Assembly (NCBI RefSeq): GCF_003815655.1
Contig: NZ_CP033917.1
Location: forward strand, 4,464,001-4,528,000
Origin: Chryseobacterium sp. G0201
Lineage (GTDB): Bacteria; Bacteroidota; Bacteroidia; Flavobacteriales; Weeksellaceae
Direction: 5' to 3'
Length of the DNA stretch: 64,000 nucleotides
The notes beneath the pieces were generated by a model that made no database searches, was not told the origin of the DNA, and saw nothing but the letters and a program-made list of their open reading frames with translations. Each line of letters starts with the position of its first letter. Position 1 is the stretch's first letter. Positions 54,024 to 62,899 of this stretch are shown here, in pieces. Made by a program: the position numbers and the translations under genes.

Positions 54024-56942
54024 TTAGAAGTTAAAGTTTAAGCCCATCATATATACCTTTGCATTAGGGTATGCACCATAATCGGTTCCGTCTGACTGTA
54101 CAGATTCGGGGTTGTAGCCGCCATAATAATGATCTTTTCTCCAGACATTTTCTAAACTGACATAAATTTTCAGATTAGAAATTTTTAATTTATTTGTTAA
54201 TTCCTGTGAAAAATTATATCCTAAAGTCACATTTTTTAATTGAATATAGGTCGCATCATACAGCCATCTTGTATCCAAAAGACTTCCTGTAGTACCATCT
54301 AATCTCGGAGTTTTTCCATCTCCCGGGTTTTCGTCAGAACGCCAACGGTTTGCCCAATTTCCCATCACATTTGTTGTAGTTCCCATTCCTGTGCGATCGA
54401 TTGCACGACCTAATAATGCATAACTGTAACCTCCTTTTTGCCCTTGAAAAAACACAGAAAGATCGAAATTTTTATATGAAAATGTATTTGTGAATCCCCA
54501 ATAATAATCAGGAGTAGGCCCTCCGATGATATGACGGTCATTTTCATTGATAACACCGTCGCCATTCACATCTCTGTATTTAACGTCGCCTGCAATAGCA
54601 CCATTTGTTTTGGCAATACTTGTATTATTGATATCTGCTGTAGATAATACGCCTATCGCTTCATAAAGATAGAATGAATTCAGTTCCTCTCCTACCTGTA
54701 TAATATTTGTACCATCGCTAAAACCTGTGTAAATCGGTTTGTTTTTGCTACCTAACTGCAATACTTTGTTATTATTAAATGCAATATTAGCCGAAGTATT
54801 CCATTTGAATGCTCCTGTTAAATTTTTTGTACTTAATTCTAATTCCAACCCTTTATTTTGAACCGAACCAACGTTTTTCCACATTGTTTTATAGCCCGTT
54901 ACAGCAGGTATTGGCTCCTCCAGAAGAAGATCTTTGGTTTTTTTGATATAATAATCTGCCGTAAAATCAATTCTGTTGAATAATCCCAGTTCAAAACCAA
55001 AATCAGATGACTGTGTTTTTTCCCAAGTCAGATCAGGATTGGGAATCGTATTGGGAATTAAACCATTAGACAAATTTCCTCCAAATGAATAATTTCCTCC
55101 AGAAAGTGTTCCGAATGCTCTGTAATCACCAATTGAATTGTTTCCGTTTTCACCCCAGCTGTATCTGAATTTAAGGTTATTCAACCATTTCGAATCTTTT
55201 AAAAATTCTTCTTCATCTACTTTCCAGGCAGTTCCGAATGCTGCAAATGTTCCCCAAAGGTTGTTCCAGCCAAATCTGGAAGAGCCGTCTCTACGGATGC
55301 TGGCAGACAACATATATTTTTCTTTATAATCATAATTTACACGACCAAAAGTAGAAACCAGCATCCATTCTGTCGCTGTATATTCTGAATTAAGCACAGA
55401 TGCAGATTGTGTGAAATTGAATGTTTTTAAATCATCATTCGGAAAGCCTTTGTTTCTGTTGTACTGAGTGGTTGATCTGTAATTTTCCGCACTATAACCT
55501 GCAATAGCGTTGATATCATGTTCACCGAAAGATTTTTTATAGCTCAATAGAGCTTCACCAAGATATCTGTTATAATTTACCGTTCTGCGACTGGCAATGC
55601 TTACCTGTCCCGGTATATTTGTAATTAAATTAAAGGTTGGCGTATAGCCATTATTGATATTAAAATTATTAGTCGCACCACCGGAAATCTTCAGATTCAG
55701 ATCCGGTAAAATATCATAAGATACATACAGGCTGGACAACAGGCGAAATTCATTCGTATCATTTGTAGTATTTTCCATGACGCCTATAGGACTTTGTGTA
55801 GAACCTGCCCATCTGTACATCATATTTTTCCCGAAATTAGTGTAAAGACCGGCACCCAATTCTGCTACAGGAACCATTGAAAGCATTTTATGGGCTAAAT
55901 TGTCTTTTCCGTCTACCGTTGCTCCGTAACTTTTTGAATAACTTGGTCGAAGTGCAATTCCGGCTTTCCATTTATCTGAAATATTAACGTCAATAACTGC
56001 GCTTAAATTAAACCTGTTAAACCCAGTATTGATCGCCAGACCTTCCTGATCAAAATATGCTCCCGAGATCATATACTTCATATTCTTACTTCCACCTCGT
56101 ACCGCCAACTGATAACTTTGAATAGCTGCCGGACGATAAAATGCATCCTGCCAGTCGATATAAGCAACCTGATCAGTTCCCCATCTAGGATCGATCATAT
56201 TGCTGATATTGGCTAAATTGTAATCGGTAGTATTGGCCAAGTTAAAATAATTGGCCCGAACAGCGTAACTGTCCGACGCTGAATGGCCCGGAGCTAAACC
56301 TACCCAACTTTTATTAATCGCTTCAGTAGCATAATCAATCCATTCTGCACTATTCATAATGTCCAGCTTTTTTTCAATCGTCTGAACACCATAATATTGT
56401 GAAAAACTAAATGAAGGCTTTCCCGATGTACCTTTTTTTGTCGTTACGATTACAACACCATTGGAACCTCTGGATCCATACATAGCAGTAGATGCCGCAT
56501 CTTTCAGTACTTCAATCGATTGTATATCATCAGGTGAAATATTCGCCATATCGTCTACTACCATTCCATCGACCACATAAACAGGAGAATTACTTGCCGA
56601 TATGGAAGCTGTACCACGCACTCGGATTTCTAAAGGTTCACCAGGTTTTCCTGAAGTAGCACGGGTCTTAACTCCGGCAATCTGACCAGTTAATGCCTGA
56701 TCAGCTCTTGCAATAGGACGATTTTTAAAACTTTCTGCACCTACTCTACCAACAGCACCTGTAACCTCGCCTCTTTTTTGTGTACCATAAGCAATAATAA
56801 CCACTTCCTCGATATCCTTAGTTTTATCATTAGGATTTGATTTTATGCTATCCTTAATCGTAGCAGCTGGCTGTTTTACTTGCGCAAAAGCAAAACCTGT
56901 GGCGCCGACTAAAAGACCAAGAGTTAATATAGAATTTTTCAT
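54024..56942 (-). CDS. SusC/RagA family TonB-linked outer membrane protein
   Basis: The 972-residue beta-barrel transporter has a signal peptide (~1-20). The plug starts soon after at EEVVIIAYGTQKRGEVTGAV, then PVYVVDGMVVDDMANISPDD and YGSRGSNGVVIVTTKKG, the SusC hallmark. It lacks the ~90-residue N-terminal carboxypeptidase-regulatory-like domain that most SusC proteins carry between signal and plug; only ~22 residues stand there. The barrel ends MMGLNFNF with terminal Phe. It imports the SusD-bound ligand with TonB energy. First gene of the pair; no sigma/anti-sigma genes adjoin. Confidence 0.94.
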   Translation of the reverse strand: MKNSILTLGLLVGATGFAFAQVKQPAATIKDSIKSNPNDKTKDIEEVVIIAYGTQKRGEVTGAVGRVGAESFKNRPIARADQALTGQIAGVKTRATSGKPGEPLEIRVRGTASISASNSPVYVVDGMVVDDMANISPDDIQSIEVLKDAASTAMYGSRGSNGVVIVTTKKGTSGKPSFSFSQYYGVQTIEKKLDIMNSAEWIDYATEAINKSWVGLAPGHSASDSYAVRANYFNLANTTDYNLANISNMIDPRWGTDQVAYIDWQDAFYRPAAIQSYQLAVRGGSKNMKYMISGAYFDQEGLAINTGFNRFNLSAVIDVNISDKWKAGIALRPSYSKSYGATVDGKDNLAHKMLSMVPVAELGAGLYTNFGKNMMYRWAGSTQSPIGVMENTTNDTNEFRLLSSLYVSYDILPDLNLKISGGATNNFNINNGYTPTFNLITNIPGQVSIASRRTVNYNRYLGEALLSYKKSFGEHDINAIAGYSAENYRSTTQYNRNKGFPNDDLKTFNFTQSASVLNSEYTATEWMLVSTFGRVNYDYKEKYMLSASIRRDGSSRFGWNNLWGTFAAFGTAWKVDEEEFLKDSKWLNNLKFRYSWGENGNNSIGDYRAFGTLSGGNYSFGGNLSNGLIPNTIPNPDLTWEKTQSSDFGFELGLFNRIDFTADYYIKKTKDLLLEEPIPAVTGYKTMWKNVGSVQNKGLELELSTKNLTGAFKWNTSANIAFNNNKVLQLGSKNKPIYTGFSDGTNIIQVGEELNSFYLYEAIGVLSTADINNTSIAKTNGAIAGDVKYRDVNGDGVINENDRHIIGGPTPDYYWGFTNTFSYKNFDLSVFFQGQKGGYSYALLGRAIDRTGMGTTTNVMGNWANRWRSDENPGDGKTPRLDGTTGSLLDTRWLYDATYIQLKNVTLGYNFSQELTNKLKISNLKIYVSLENVWRKDHYYGGYNPESVQSDGTDYGAYPNAKVYMMGLNFNF

Positions 56943-57168
56943 TTATTAATTATTAAAGAAATTACCATTACTTTATATACTTTCAATTTGTTAAAACAAA
57001 ACGTTATAGGAAATTATTAGATATCTATATTTTGTTTATTTTTATAAAAATATACTTATAGAAAAATTCTGGTATCCTGTAGTTACCTGCTATTATTCTC
57101 TTTTCAGAGAGATATCGTTAATTCAATAAATATTTCTTTTAGAAAAACATATTATATGAAATTGAAAA

Positions 57169-57191
57169 GAAGGATACCAATGGCATCCTTC
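57169..57191 (-). terminator. Hairpin with weak T-run
   Basis: GAAGGATGCC and GGTATCCTTC pair (one mismatch) on the minus strand and are followed by TTTTC. It could end transcripts coming from the remnant region. Confidence 0.4.
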
Positions 57192-57494
57192 TCTATTAAA
57201 ACGAAATATTCTTCTTACTGATGTTGTAGGCATCCGGTATTTTATTCGGCTATTTTGAGGGTTGAATATTTTCTTCAGCAAAAAGAGATGATACATGATG
57301 ACTTCATATTTATTTCTGTAGATCATTCTTCCTTTGTCAAATTTCAGCCTTCTTCATATTCTTCCATTAAAATGAAATCAAAATGCGTTCTTAGATAGTC
57401 TTTACTTCTTTTAAAATAGGTATTAATGAAATAATAAAGCGGAAAACACAATTTGCGACTTATCAAATACTATTGCTTAACAATGAATTACAAA

Positions 57495-57537
57495 ATAAAA
57501 AAAGGGAAAAATCACTAATAAAAGTGACTTTTCCCTT
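57495..57537 (-). terminator. Strong leftward terminator
   Basis: On the minus strand AAGGGAAAAGTCACT pairs with AGTGATTTTTCCCTT (one mismatch) around a seven-base loop and is followed by TTTTTATTTTG. It follows a short minus-strand frame that ends in TAA at its left arm, but no intact gene precedes it. Confidence 0.65.
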
Positions 57538-57831
57538 AGAGTGACCTCAGCGGTGCATTTTCCGAACACTTTTGTAGAAGACTTGAATAAACTTGCTCAA
57601 CTATCATCACTATAATGATTATCAAAAACAAATTCTATCCGAGACTATTTTTGAAAGCTTAACATATAAATACAACTCTGTAGAATACCTTTTTATTGAA
57701 AAAAATTAAAATATTAAAAATAATACTAAGCTATAATTTAGGCCGATAACGGTAATTATATTAAATTTTAACCTGAGAAGAATTTCAAATCTAATATAGG
57801 ATGCTTAAGTATGCACATTATAAATATTCTT

Positions 57832-58623
57832 TTATAAAATAATTTCTAATTCCTCCTCTCCAAACCATCCGTTATTAATGACATTTTTTTTCAATTCTTC
57901 TGGTAAATCTGTATAACCAACTATTGCTAAGCTTTCTTTAGCTCTACTACAGGCTACATAAAATAATCGCATCGTTCTATCTATTCCAGTTTCTTTACCC
58001 TCATCTAGATTTTTTTTATCAGTAGAGGTTAGTGGCTTTAAACCAAATAATTTATCATAGCTAAACATAAAGCCTTTGGACTCTTCATCATCAATAATAA
58101 CCATAACACGTTCAAACTCTAATCCTTTGACACCTTGATGTGTTCCAAATTTTGACTCTTCGTTGACATATTCATTATACCTTATAATTTCAGTAAAATT
58201 TGCTTTCAATGATTCTTCCCAAGCTTTTAAAACGTCATCATCTTCCGATGTTTCGTCGTCTTCAATCTCAAAATCTGAATCAACATCAGCTCTTTTCAAA
58301 ACTACTTTTAGTACAGATGGAATTTTGAACAAATTGGTTTCTTGAATTTTTTCTAGTACCTCAATTAATAAGGGACAATTATCTTCATTCCATAAAGACA
58401 ATAATTCATTTACCTTACCATTTACAGTATGTAATAATTCTAATTTATTATCATCATTTTGTAATGTCTGCTTATCTATTAAATGGGAATTCTGCTTTAC
58501 AATATTAGCAATCTCAAATTTATTCTTCTTAATATAAGTCTTATGTAAGGGCAAAACTATTTTTGTAAATAAATTAACCGAAGATGAGGGAAAAGTACAT
58601 GGAAGATTAAAAGCCCGTTTGGT
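57832..58623 (-). pseudogene. 5'-truncated UvrD-type helicase
   Basis: Open for 263 codons from just after a TAA at 58626-58624, with no ATG before the late MVIIDDEES. The C-terminal part carries UvrD/PcrA motifs: GTHQGVKGLEFERVMVI (motif V region) and RLFYVACSRAKESLAIV (motif VI). All of the first RecA domain (Walker A and B) is missing, so it cannot be an active helicase; a full family member would have 500-650 residues. The sequence style (KGFMFSYDKLFGLK, then GIDRTMRLFYV) resembles helicases of defence pairs such as Gabija GajB, but this is an impression. The truncation point lies near an inverted repeat at 58662-58722. Confidence 0.75.
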
Positions 58624-58661
58624 TTATTATCGTTTTAATAAACTTTTATTAGTTTAATTTA

Positions 58662-58722
58662 GTTCGTTAAAAGTGGAGCTGCAGAAGATCCTGGGTAGCA
58701 GATCCGCAACAATTTAACGAAC
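58662..58722. repeat. GTTCGTTAAA inverted repeat at the helicase truncation
   Basis: GTTCGTTAAA (58662-58671) and TTTAACGAAC (58713-58722) are exact complements flanking 41 GC-richer bases. The element stands 40 bases upstream of the broken end of the helicase frame and just left of the toxin locus. It may be a recombination or insertion scar; no integrase or target duplication was found. Confidence 0.45.
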
Positions 58723-58783
58723 GTTTTAAAAGACTACCAAATTTCTAATATTATTTAATTTATGAAAAAAATTATTTGTAAAA

Positions 58784-58806
58784 CTAAAAACGGCTCCTAG
58801 GAGCCG
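58784..58806 (-). terminator. Terminator of the second immunity-like gene
   Basis: CGGCTCCTAGGAGCCG is a 16-bp perfect palindrome (58791-58806), followed on the minus strand by TTTTTAGTTTT, six bases past the stop of the immunity-like gene. Confidence 0.75.
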
Positions 58807-58811
58807 AAATA

Positions 58812-59237
58812 TTAATTATTGTCATCTGTAATACTTAAATGTACAGGCCTATTTTCTTGTAAACAAGAATCTATAATTCCAATCAATTTGTAGAGTTTCC
58901 AAATCAAATGATCATTATCATTATGACCAGTAGGACGTGGGTCTATTTCGATTTCTTCTCCTAAAAAATTGATAGAATAGACTCCTTCTCCTTTTTTATA
59001 GGTCTCTCTTTGAATTAAGAGTTCCGAAATTTTAGCTTCTAAAATAGACTTCATTTCTTCAGATTCATATTTTGATAAAGCTTCGTCTTTGAACTTTCCT
59101 TTTCCTATTCTTGAAAGTACATCTTTAGGAATAATAAAAGCATCCTCCATTCCAAACGCGGAATATTTATTTTTAAAATTTTGAGTAAAATCTTCAAAAG
59201 ATTGATTAAATCTAATCGTATTTGAAATTAATATCAT
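58812..59237 (-). CDS. Immunity-like protein, copy 2
   Basis: From the second ATG (59237) the protein has 141 residues. It is clearly paralogous to the protein at 59574-59987: both start MI-I-NTIRFNQSF-DFT, share FG-ED----P---L-RIGK--FKDE-L, a Glu/Lys-rich helix, and NFLGEEIEI/DFLGEIIGI, and end in P--LSI----. It has no signal, membrane helix or known catalytic motif. It follows a broken toxin tip and has its own terminator, so it is read as an immunity protein against that tip. The family is not recognised; the immunity role is inferred from position and duplication. Confidence 0.75.
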   Translation of the reverse strand: MILISNTIRFNQSFEDFTQNFKNKYSAFGMEDAFIIPKDVLSRIGKGKFKDEALSKYESEEMKSILEAKISELLIQRETYKKGEGVYSINFLGEEIEIDPRPTGHNDNDHLIWKLYKLIGIIDSCLQENRPVHLSITDDNN

Positions 59238-59246
59238 TTGCATATT

Positions 59247-59528
59247 TTATTTTTTAAAAAAATTAATAATTACTTCGTTTTCTTCAATTACATTTTCTGG
59301 CATATTATACCTTACTTTCCCGAATCCTTTTGCTTTCATTTTAGATCCTGTAAATGTTGATAATGCAGCTTCTTCAATACTTTTTCCAGCAGCTCTAGAT
59401 TCCCAAAACTTAGTTAACTTAATTGATTATCCTCCATAATCGACATAGATATCTGCCTTTATCCAAAAGCTTACCGTTCCATCTACTTTACCATATTTTT
59501 TAGCATTAAAATATGAAATAAACTTTGC
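59247..59528 (-). pseudogene. Orphan copy of the toxin C-terminal tip, with in-frame stop
   Basis: Translated in one frame this stretch matches the last 86 residues of the 840-residue protein upstream at 54 positions. It shares NAKKYGKVDGTVS, ADIY-DYGG, FW--R-AG-SIE-AA-STF-G and the INF-K ending. It has no start codon, begins just after a terminator, and carries a TAA (59427-59429) where the full protein has Gln782. It ends at TAA 59247-59249, four bases before the longer start (59243) of the second immunity-like gene. This fits a displaced or orphan toxin cassette, now decayed. Confidence 0.8.
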
Positions 59529-59534
59529 TTTAAA

Positions 59535-59563
59535 ATCAAAAAAGGCTACGTAAAGCAGCCTTT
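59535..59563 (-). terminator. Terminator after the first immunity-like gene
   Basis: On the minus strand AAAGGCTGC pairs with GTAGCCTTT (one mismatch at the loop end), followed by TTTGATTTT, 11 bases after the stop. It would separate the active toxin operon from the orphan tip. Confidence 0.65.
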
Positions 59564-59573
59564 CAAATTTTCA

Positions 59574-59987
59574 CTAATCGTGTTCGGATATACTGAGATA
59601 TAATGGTTTATGTTCTTCGAGACATTCTTCACAAATTTTGTACGCACTAAAAAACATACTTATCCAATTATCCTGATGATTCTTACCAAAAGGAGTGAAA
59701 TTTATACCTATGATTTCTCCCAAAAAATCAATTTTTGTTCTTACATCTGGTTCAGGAACCCTCGTAGATACCAATTCTTTGATTTTATTTTCTAAATGCT
59801 GCTTTAATTCTAACGATTCCTCTTTTGTTAAAGGTTCATCTTTGAACTCTTTCTTCCCTATTCTTTTCAATATTCTTTTAGGAACAACATCATCTTCGAT
59901 TCCAAATGTCCTATATCTGTTTTTTGGATTTCTTGTAAAATCATCAAAAGATTGATTAAACCTAATTGTATTTGTAATATGTATCAT
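59574..59987 (-). CDS. Immunity-like protein, copy 1
   Basis: The 137-residue acidic/basic soluble protein begins six bases after the stop of the 840-residue putative toxin, the classic place for its immunity gene. It starts MIHITNTIRFNQSFDDFT and has a Lys/Glu-rich helix (KEESLELKQHLENKIKEL) and a C-terminal SAYKICEECLEEHKPLYLSI. No known immunity family is recognised. Its paralogue lies at 58812-59237 behind the orphan tip. A terminator follows directly. Binding to and blocking the toxin tip is inferred from the arrangement. Confidence 0.75.
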   Translation of the reverse strand: MIHITNTIRFNQSFDDFTRNPKNRYRTFGIEDDVVPKRILKRIGKKEFKDEPLTKEESLELKQHLENKIKELVSTRVPEPDVRTKIDFLGEIIGINFTPFGKNHQDNWISMFFSAYKICEECLEEHKPLYLSISEHD

Positions 59988-59993
59988 ATCTTT

Positions 59994-62516
59994 TTATTTT
60001 AAAAAATTAATTTGCACTCTTTCTCTTTCCACAAAATTATCTTTAATATTACTTCGTACTTTGGTAAATCCAAATTTCTTGGCTTGCTTACCGGCAAAGG
60101 TTGAAAAAGCAGCCTGCTCTATGCTCATTCCAGCATCTCTTGCTTTCCAAAATTGGTCTAAGTTTATAGATTGTCCTCCATAATCGGTATAAATATCTGC
60201 TTGTATCCAAACGCTTACAGTTCCATCTACTTTGCCATACTTTTTAGCATTTAAGAAATATTTTAATCCATCCTCATAGATGATCTGTCCCAATGCAGCA
60301 TATTTGGTTGTAACTTCCTTCGGAATATTAAGATCACCATATAGTAAATGTTCCCCTTCTTCTATTGGCAAACCTCTTAACCTATATTTATCATCCAAAA
60401 GTTTAATCATACTTTTAATATCAATTTCTTTACCTCTAAATATTAATTTATAATAAAGTTCATTTTTATTAGGTGATCTAACAAGTTGTCCTATATTGTT
60501 GCCAAATTCATCGAACAAATTCAATGACATTTTCACACCTTTTTCCGGTGCTTTTCCTAAAAGTGACACATCTTCTACAGAAACAACCCTTCTTCGGTTA
60601 AACAGTGATTCTAAATATTTTCCGACTTCCTCAGGACTATAGCTTACCTTTTTTAAGTTCATTAAAACTTTTTGATAAGCTTTATCATAACGACTACCTT
60701 GTGCAACAATTTCTCCTTTATAAATTAATGCAAACCTCCGATTTGAATTTATAGTCCCAATTACATCAGGATTAATACCATTTCCTTTGTTGATGCTTTC
60801 CATGATAGCAGCTGCATCCAGCTCCATAAAAAAAGCCCCATTCTGCACCAAAGCATCACATTCTGAAGTTTTTGAAAAGAACCCTGCGCTTGGGATTACC
60901 CACTCTGTTGGCTGAAACAAACGAAGATCTTTCCTTTGGAAAACTCCGCTATTCAAATCCAAAAATACGGAAATTGCCATTGCCCGCAATCCCTGTCTTA
61001 CTTTTTCTACCGTTTGTGGTAATTTCATTATACTTAAACAGGCACGGTAAAATCCAACAACAAGTTGCGGTGCCGCTATAATAGCTCCTCCGGTATTATA
61101 AATAAGATCCCATTGTCTTAAAAATTCTTCTCCACCATCCAGTTTCGCGATTTCTTCTCTCAATACCTGAATTGTAAGATCGGGTAATGCTAAACTAAGA
61201 TCTGCAGCAGCAGCCAATAATACATATGGATTTCCTGATAATGCCAAAGTTCCAATACCAAGCACAATACCTACCATATCTGCTACAATCCTGATAGTGT
61301 CATTAATATCTTCCCAGTTCTCTGCATCAGCCAGGGCTTTTACATAGATAGCCGGAACCATCATTACAATAGTGCCTTCTTCCTGTCCCGTTTCTTCATT
61401 TCTGACTCCGGATTTGTTTTCATCTACAAAATAGACCATTTCGAGCGGAAAATATTGTTTTCCTTCCTCTAAATCTTCTGTTGCCAGTTCTACTGCATTT
61501 GGGTCTCCTTCCTTAGGGATAACTTTAGCAGTCTGAAGTACTTCTTTTTGTTGTTGCAGGAAAAAAGTTCTTTCATCCGATTGCCCCAAACCAAGAATAG
61601 GTCCCGAAAGCTCCATTACATTGGTATTTACTTTAAAATCTTTTCCTATTCTGAAAGTGGGAGATCCAACTGTTGGGCGATTGGGAGAAAATAGACAATA
61701 TTCCATCAGAATAGTGGCAAAGATGATCCGGTTGGATTTTATCCCTCCCTTCATCTCACTTACCCCGTCTAAATTGAAATAAATTCTGTTACAAAGCTCA
61801 GGGTTATCCTTAAATTTATCCAACAAAAAAATATGATCGGAAAAAGCTTTCAATACATTGACCAATGCACAGCTCCCATCTGACCATCCACTGAATTTTC
61901 CTGTATCATCCAATTTTGTTAAGGCAAGTAAATGCCCAAATATGGTTTCATTAGCGAGAACCATTCCTTTAATTACAAATTCAGGGGTATTGGTGTAGAG
62001 AAATTTTAGCTCCTCGGCGGTTTTTGCTTTAAGAAATTGCACCTTAAAAGCTTCGATAAAATAATTTTTATACTCCACATAGTTTTCAAAGTCATCGTAG
62101 CCTACATACATTACCAGATTCCTGAACTCTTCATAAGAAAAGGTTTCCAGTATAAGGGCTTTTTTTCTTCTCAATTCCTCTTTATCAGCATCTCTGTGAT
62201 AAAAATATTTCAGCTTACAGGATATTTCTTCCTTAGAAGCATCAATATCAAAATCTATTTCACATTGCTTTTGTGACAGATCTACCAGCTCAACATTTTT
62301 ATTAAGGTAAGTTTTCAGCTTTATTATGTTTTCCTTTTCATCTTTTATATACTTTTCTTCAGCAATTCCATCGTAATCAGCAATATTATAATCCAAAATA
62401 AAATGCCTTTGGAGATCATTACCATATCTTAGTTTATCACAAAGCAACTGTTTTCTTATATAATCATCTGTGCGCCAGTCCTGACTTATGAGTTCCCTAA
62501 TTTCCAGTGTTTCCAT
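59994..62516 (-). CDS. Putative polymorphic toxin with variable C-terminal tip
   Basis: The 840-residue protein was not recognised as a whole. No signal peptide. Residues 1-400 are a charged helical/beta region. A glycine/alanine-rich hydrophobic stretch (about 408-447: IVADMVGIVLGIGTLALSG onward, and 475-490) resembles pre-toxin segments of Bacteroidota effectors. The last ~86 residues (NAKKYGKVDGTVS to INFLK) recur as a separate orphan copy downstream, which marks them as the exchangeable toxin module. No known nuclease or deaminase motif was seen in it. Its start overlaps the nucleotidyltransferase gene by 20 bases and the immunity-like gene follows after six bases. Confidence 0.75.
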   Translation of the reverse strand: METLEIRELISQDWRTDDYIRKQLLCDKLRYGNDLQRHFILDYNIADYDGIAEEKYIKDEKENIIKLKTYLNKNVELVDLSQKQCEIDFDIDASKEEISCKLKYFYHRDADKEELRRKKALILETFSYEEFRNLVMYVGYDDFENYVEYKNYFIEAFKVQFLKAKTAEELKFLYTNTPEFVIKGMVLANETIFGHLLALTKLDDTGKFSGWSDGSCALVNVLKAFSDHIFLLDKFKDNPELCNRIYFNLDGVSEMKGGIKSNRIIFATILMEYCLFSPNRPTVGSPTFRIGKDFKVNTNVMELSGPILGLGQSDERTFFLQQQKEVLQTAKVIPKEGDPNAVELATEDLEEGKQYFPLEMVYFVDENKSGVRNEETGQEEGTIVMMVPAIYVKALADAENWEDINDTIRIVADMVGIVLGIGTLALSGNPYVLLAAAADLSLALPDLTIQVLREEIAKLDGGEEFLRQWDLIYNTGGAIIAAPQLVVGFYRACLSIMKLPQTVEKVRQGLRAMAISVFLDLNSGVFQRKDLRLFQPTEWVIPSAGFFSKTSECDALVQNGAFFMELDAAAIMESINKGNGINPDVIGTINSNRRFALIYKGEIVAQGSRYDKAYQKVLMNLKKVSYSPEEVGKYLESLFNRRRVVSVEDVSLLGKAPEKGVKMSLNLFDEFGNNIGQLVRSPNKNELYYKLIFRGKEIDIKSMIKLLDDKYRLRGLPIEEGEHLLYGDLNIPKEVTTKYAALGQIIYEDGLKYFLNAKKYGKVDGTVSVWIQADIYTDYGGQSINLDQFWKARDAGMSIEQAAFSTFAGKQAKKFGFTKVRSNIKDNFVERERVQINFLK

Positions 62517-62871
62517 TGTGTTTTTCTTGATTTATTAATAATTCCAGCTCATTAACCGGAAAAAGTTCTTTAGTGGTCTTATTATGGCAAAATTGTTTTA
62601 TTTGGTTTTCATCCAACACCAAAAGATCCAAATGATAATTTTTATCTACCAGAACATGGGCGTTTTTCAGCTTACATCTTGCTTGTATGAGTACATCCCA
62701 ATCTTTTCCTTCCAACTCATTCCATTTTTCGAAAGGAACCCTTCCTCTGCTTCCGAAAAGTATAATCTTTTCTACAGCAGTAATCTCACTAATCTTGTCC
62801 TTAAGACTCGTGAGGATATAAGGCAGCACTTGATCGTGCTGCCAGATAGCCTCAGGTTTTACCTGGCTCAT
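62497..62871 (-). CDS. Small nucleotidyltransferase-domain protein
   Basis: The 124-residue protein has the minimal nucleotidyltransferase fold: IILFGSRGR (GS motif, ~40-48), then a 13-residue insertion and KDWDVLI (Asp-x-Asp metal pair), and HLDLLVLDE (third Asp). All three acidic positions are present, so it may be active. Members of this fold act as MntA-type antitoxins (adenylylating a partner), resistance enzymes or tRNA-modifying enzymes. Here it lies between the edge gene (28 bases upstream) and the putative toxin, overlapping the latter by 20 bases, so a role in modifying or controlling the toxin is possible but inferred. Confidence 0.8.
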   Translation of the reverse strand: MSQVKPEAIWQHDQVLPYILTSLKDKISEITAVEKIILFGSRGRVPFEKWNELEGKDWDVLIQARCKLKNAHVLVDKNYHLDLLVLDENQIKQFCHNKTTKELFPVNELELLINQEKHNGNTGN

Positions 62872-62899
62872 TTTTGAAATTAGATTTTTAGATTAAAGA

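Larger units (their letters stand above)
56943..57831. other. 0.9-kb region without an intact gene
   Basis: It holds the susC upstream region, a hairpin at 57169-57191 (GAAGGATACC / GGCATCCTTC), a strong minus-strand terminator at 57495-57537, and short open stretches on the minus strand. One of these, from about 57472 down to a TGA at 57338, would encode a hydrophobic-then-charged peptide ending HFDFILMEEYEEG without a start codon. The short frame at 57123-57326 looks spurious. The picture is of gene remnants at the edge of an accessory island. Confidence 0.4.

Noticed and set aside
57123..57326. 67-codon minus-strand frame
   Set aside because: No recognisable motif, it spans a terminator-like hairpin and has unlikely composition; treated as chance in a remnant region.
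58662..58722. Insertion sequence end
   Set aside because: No transposase frame, no direct target duplication and only 10-bp arms; kept as a possible recombination scar.
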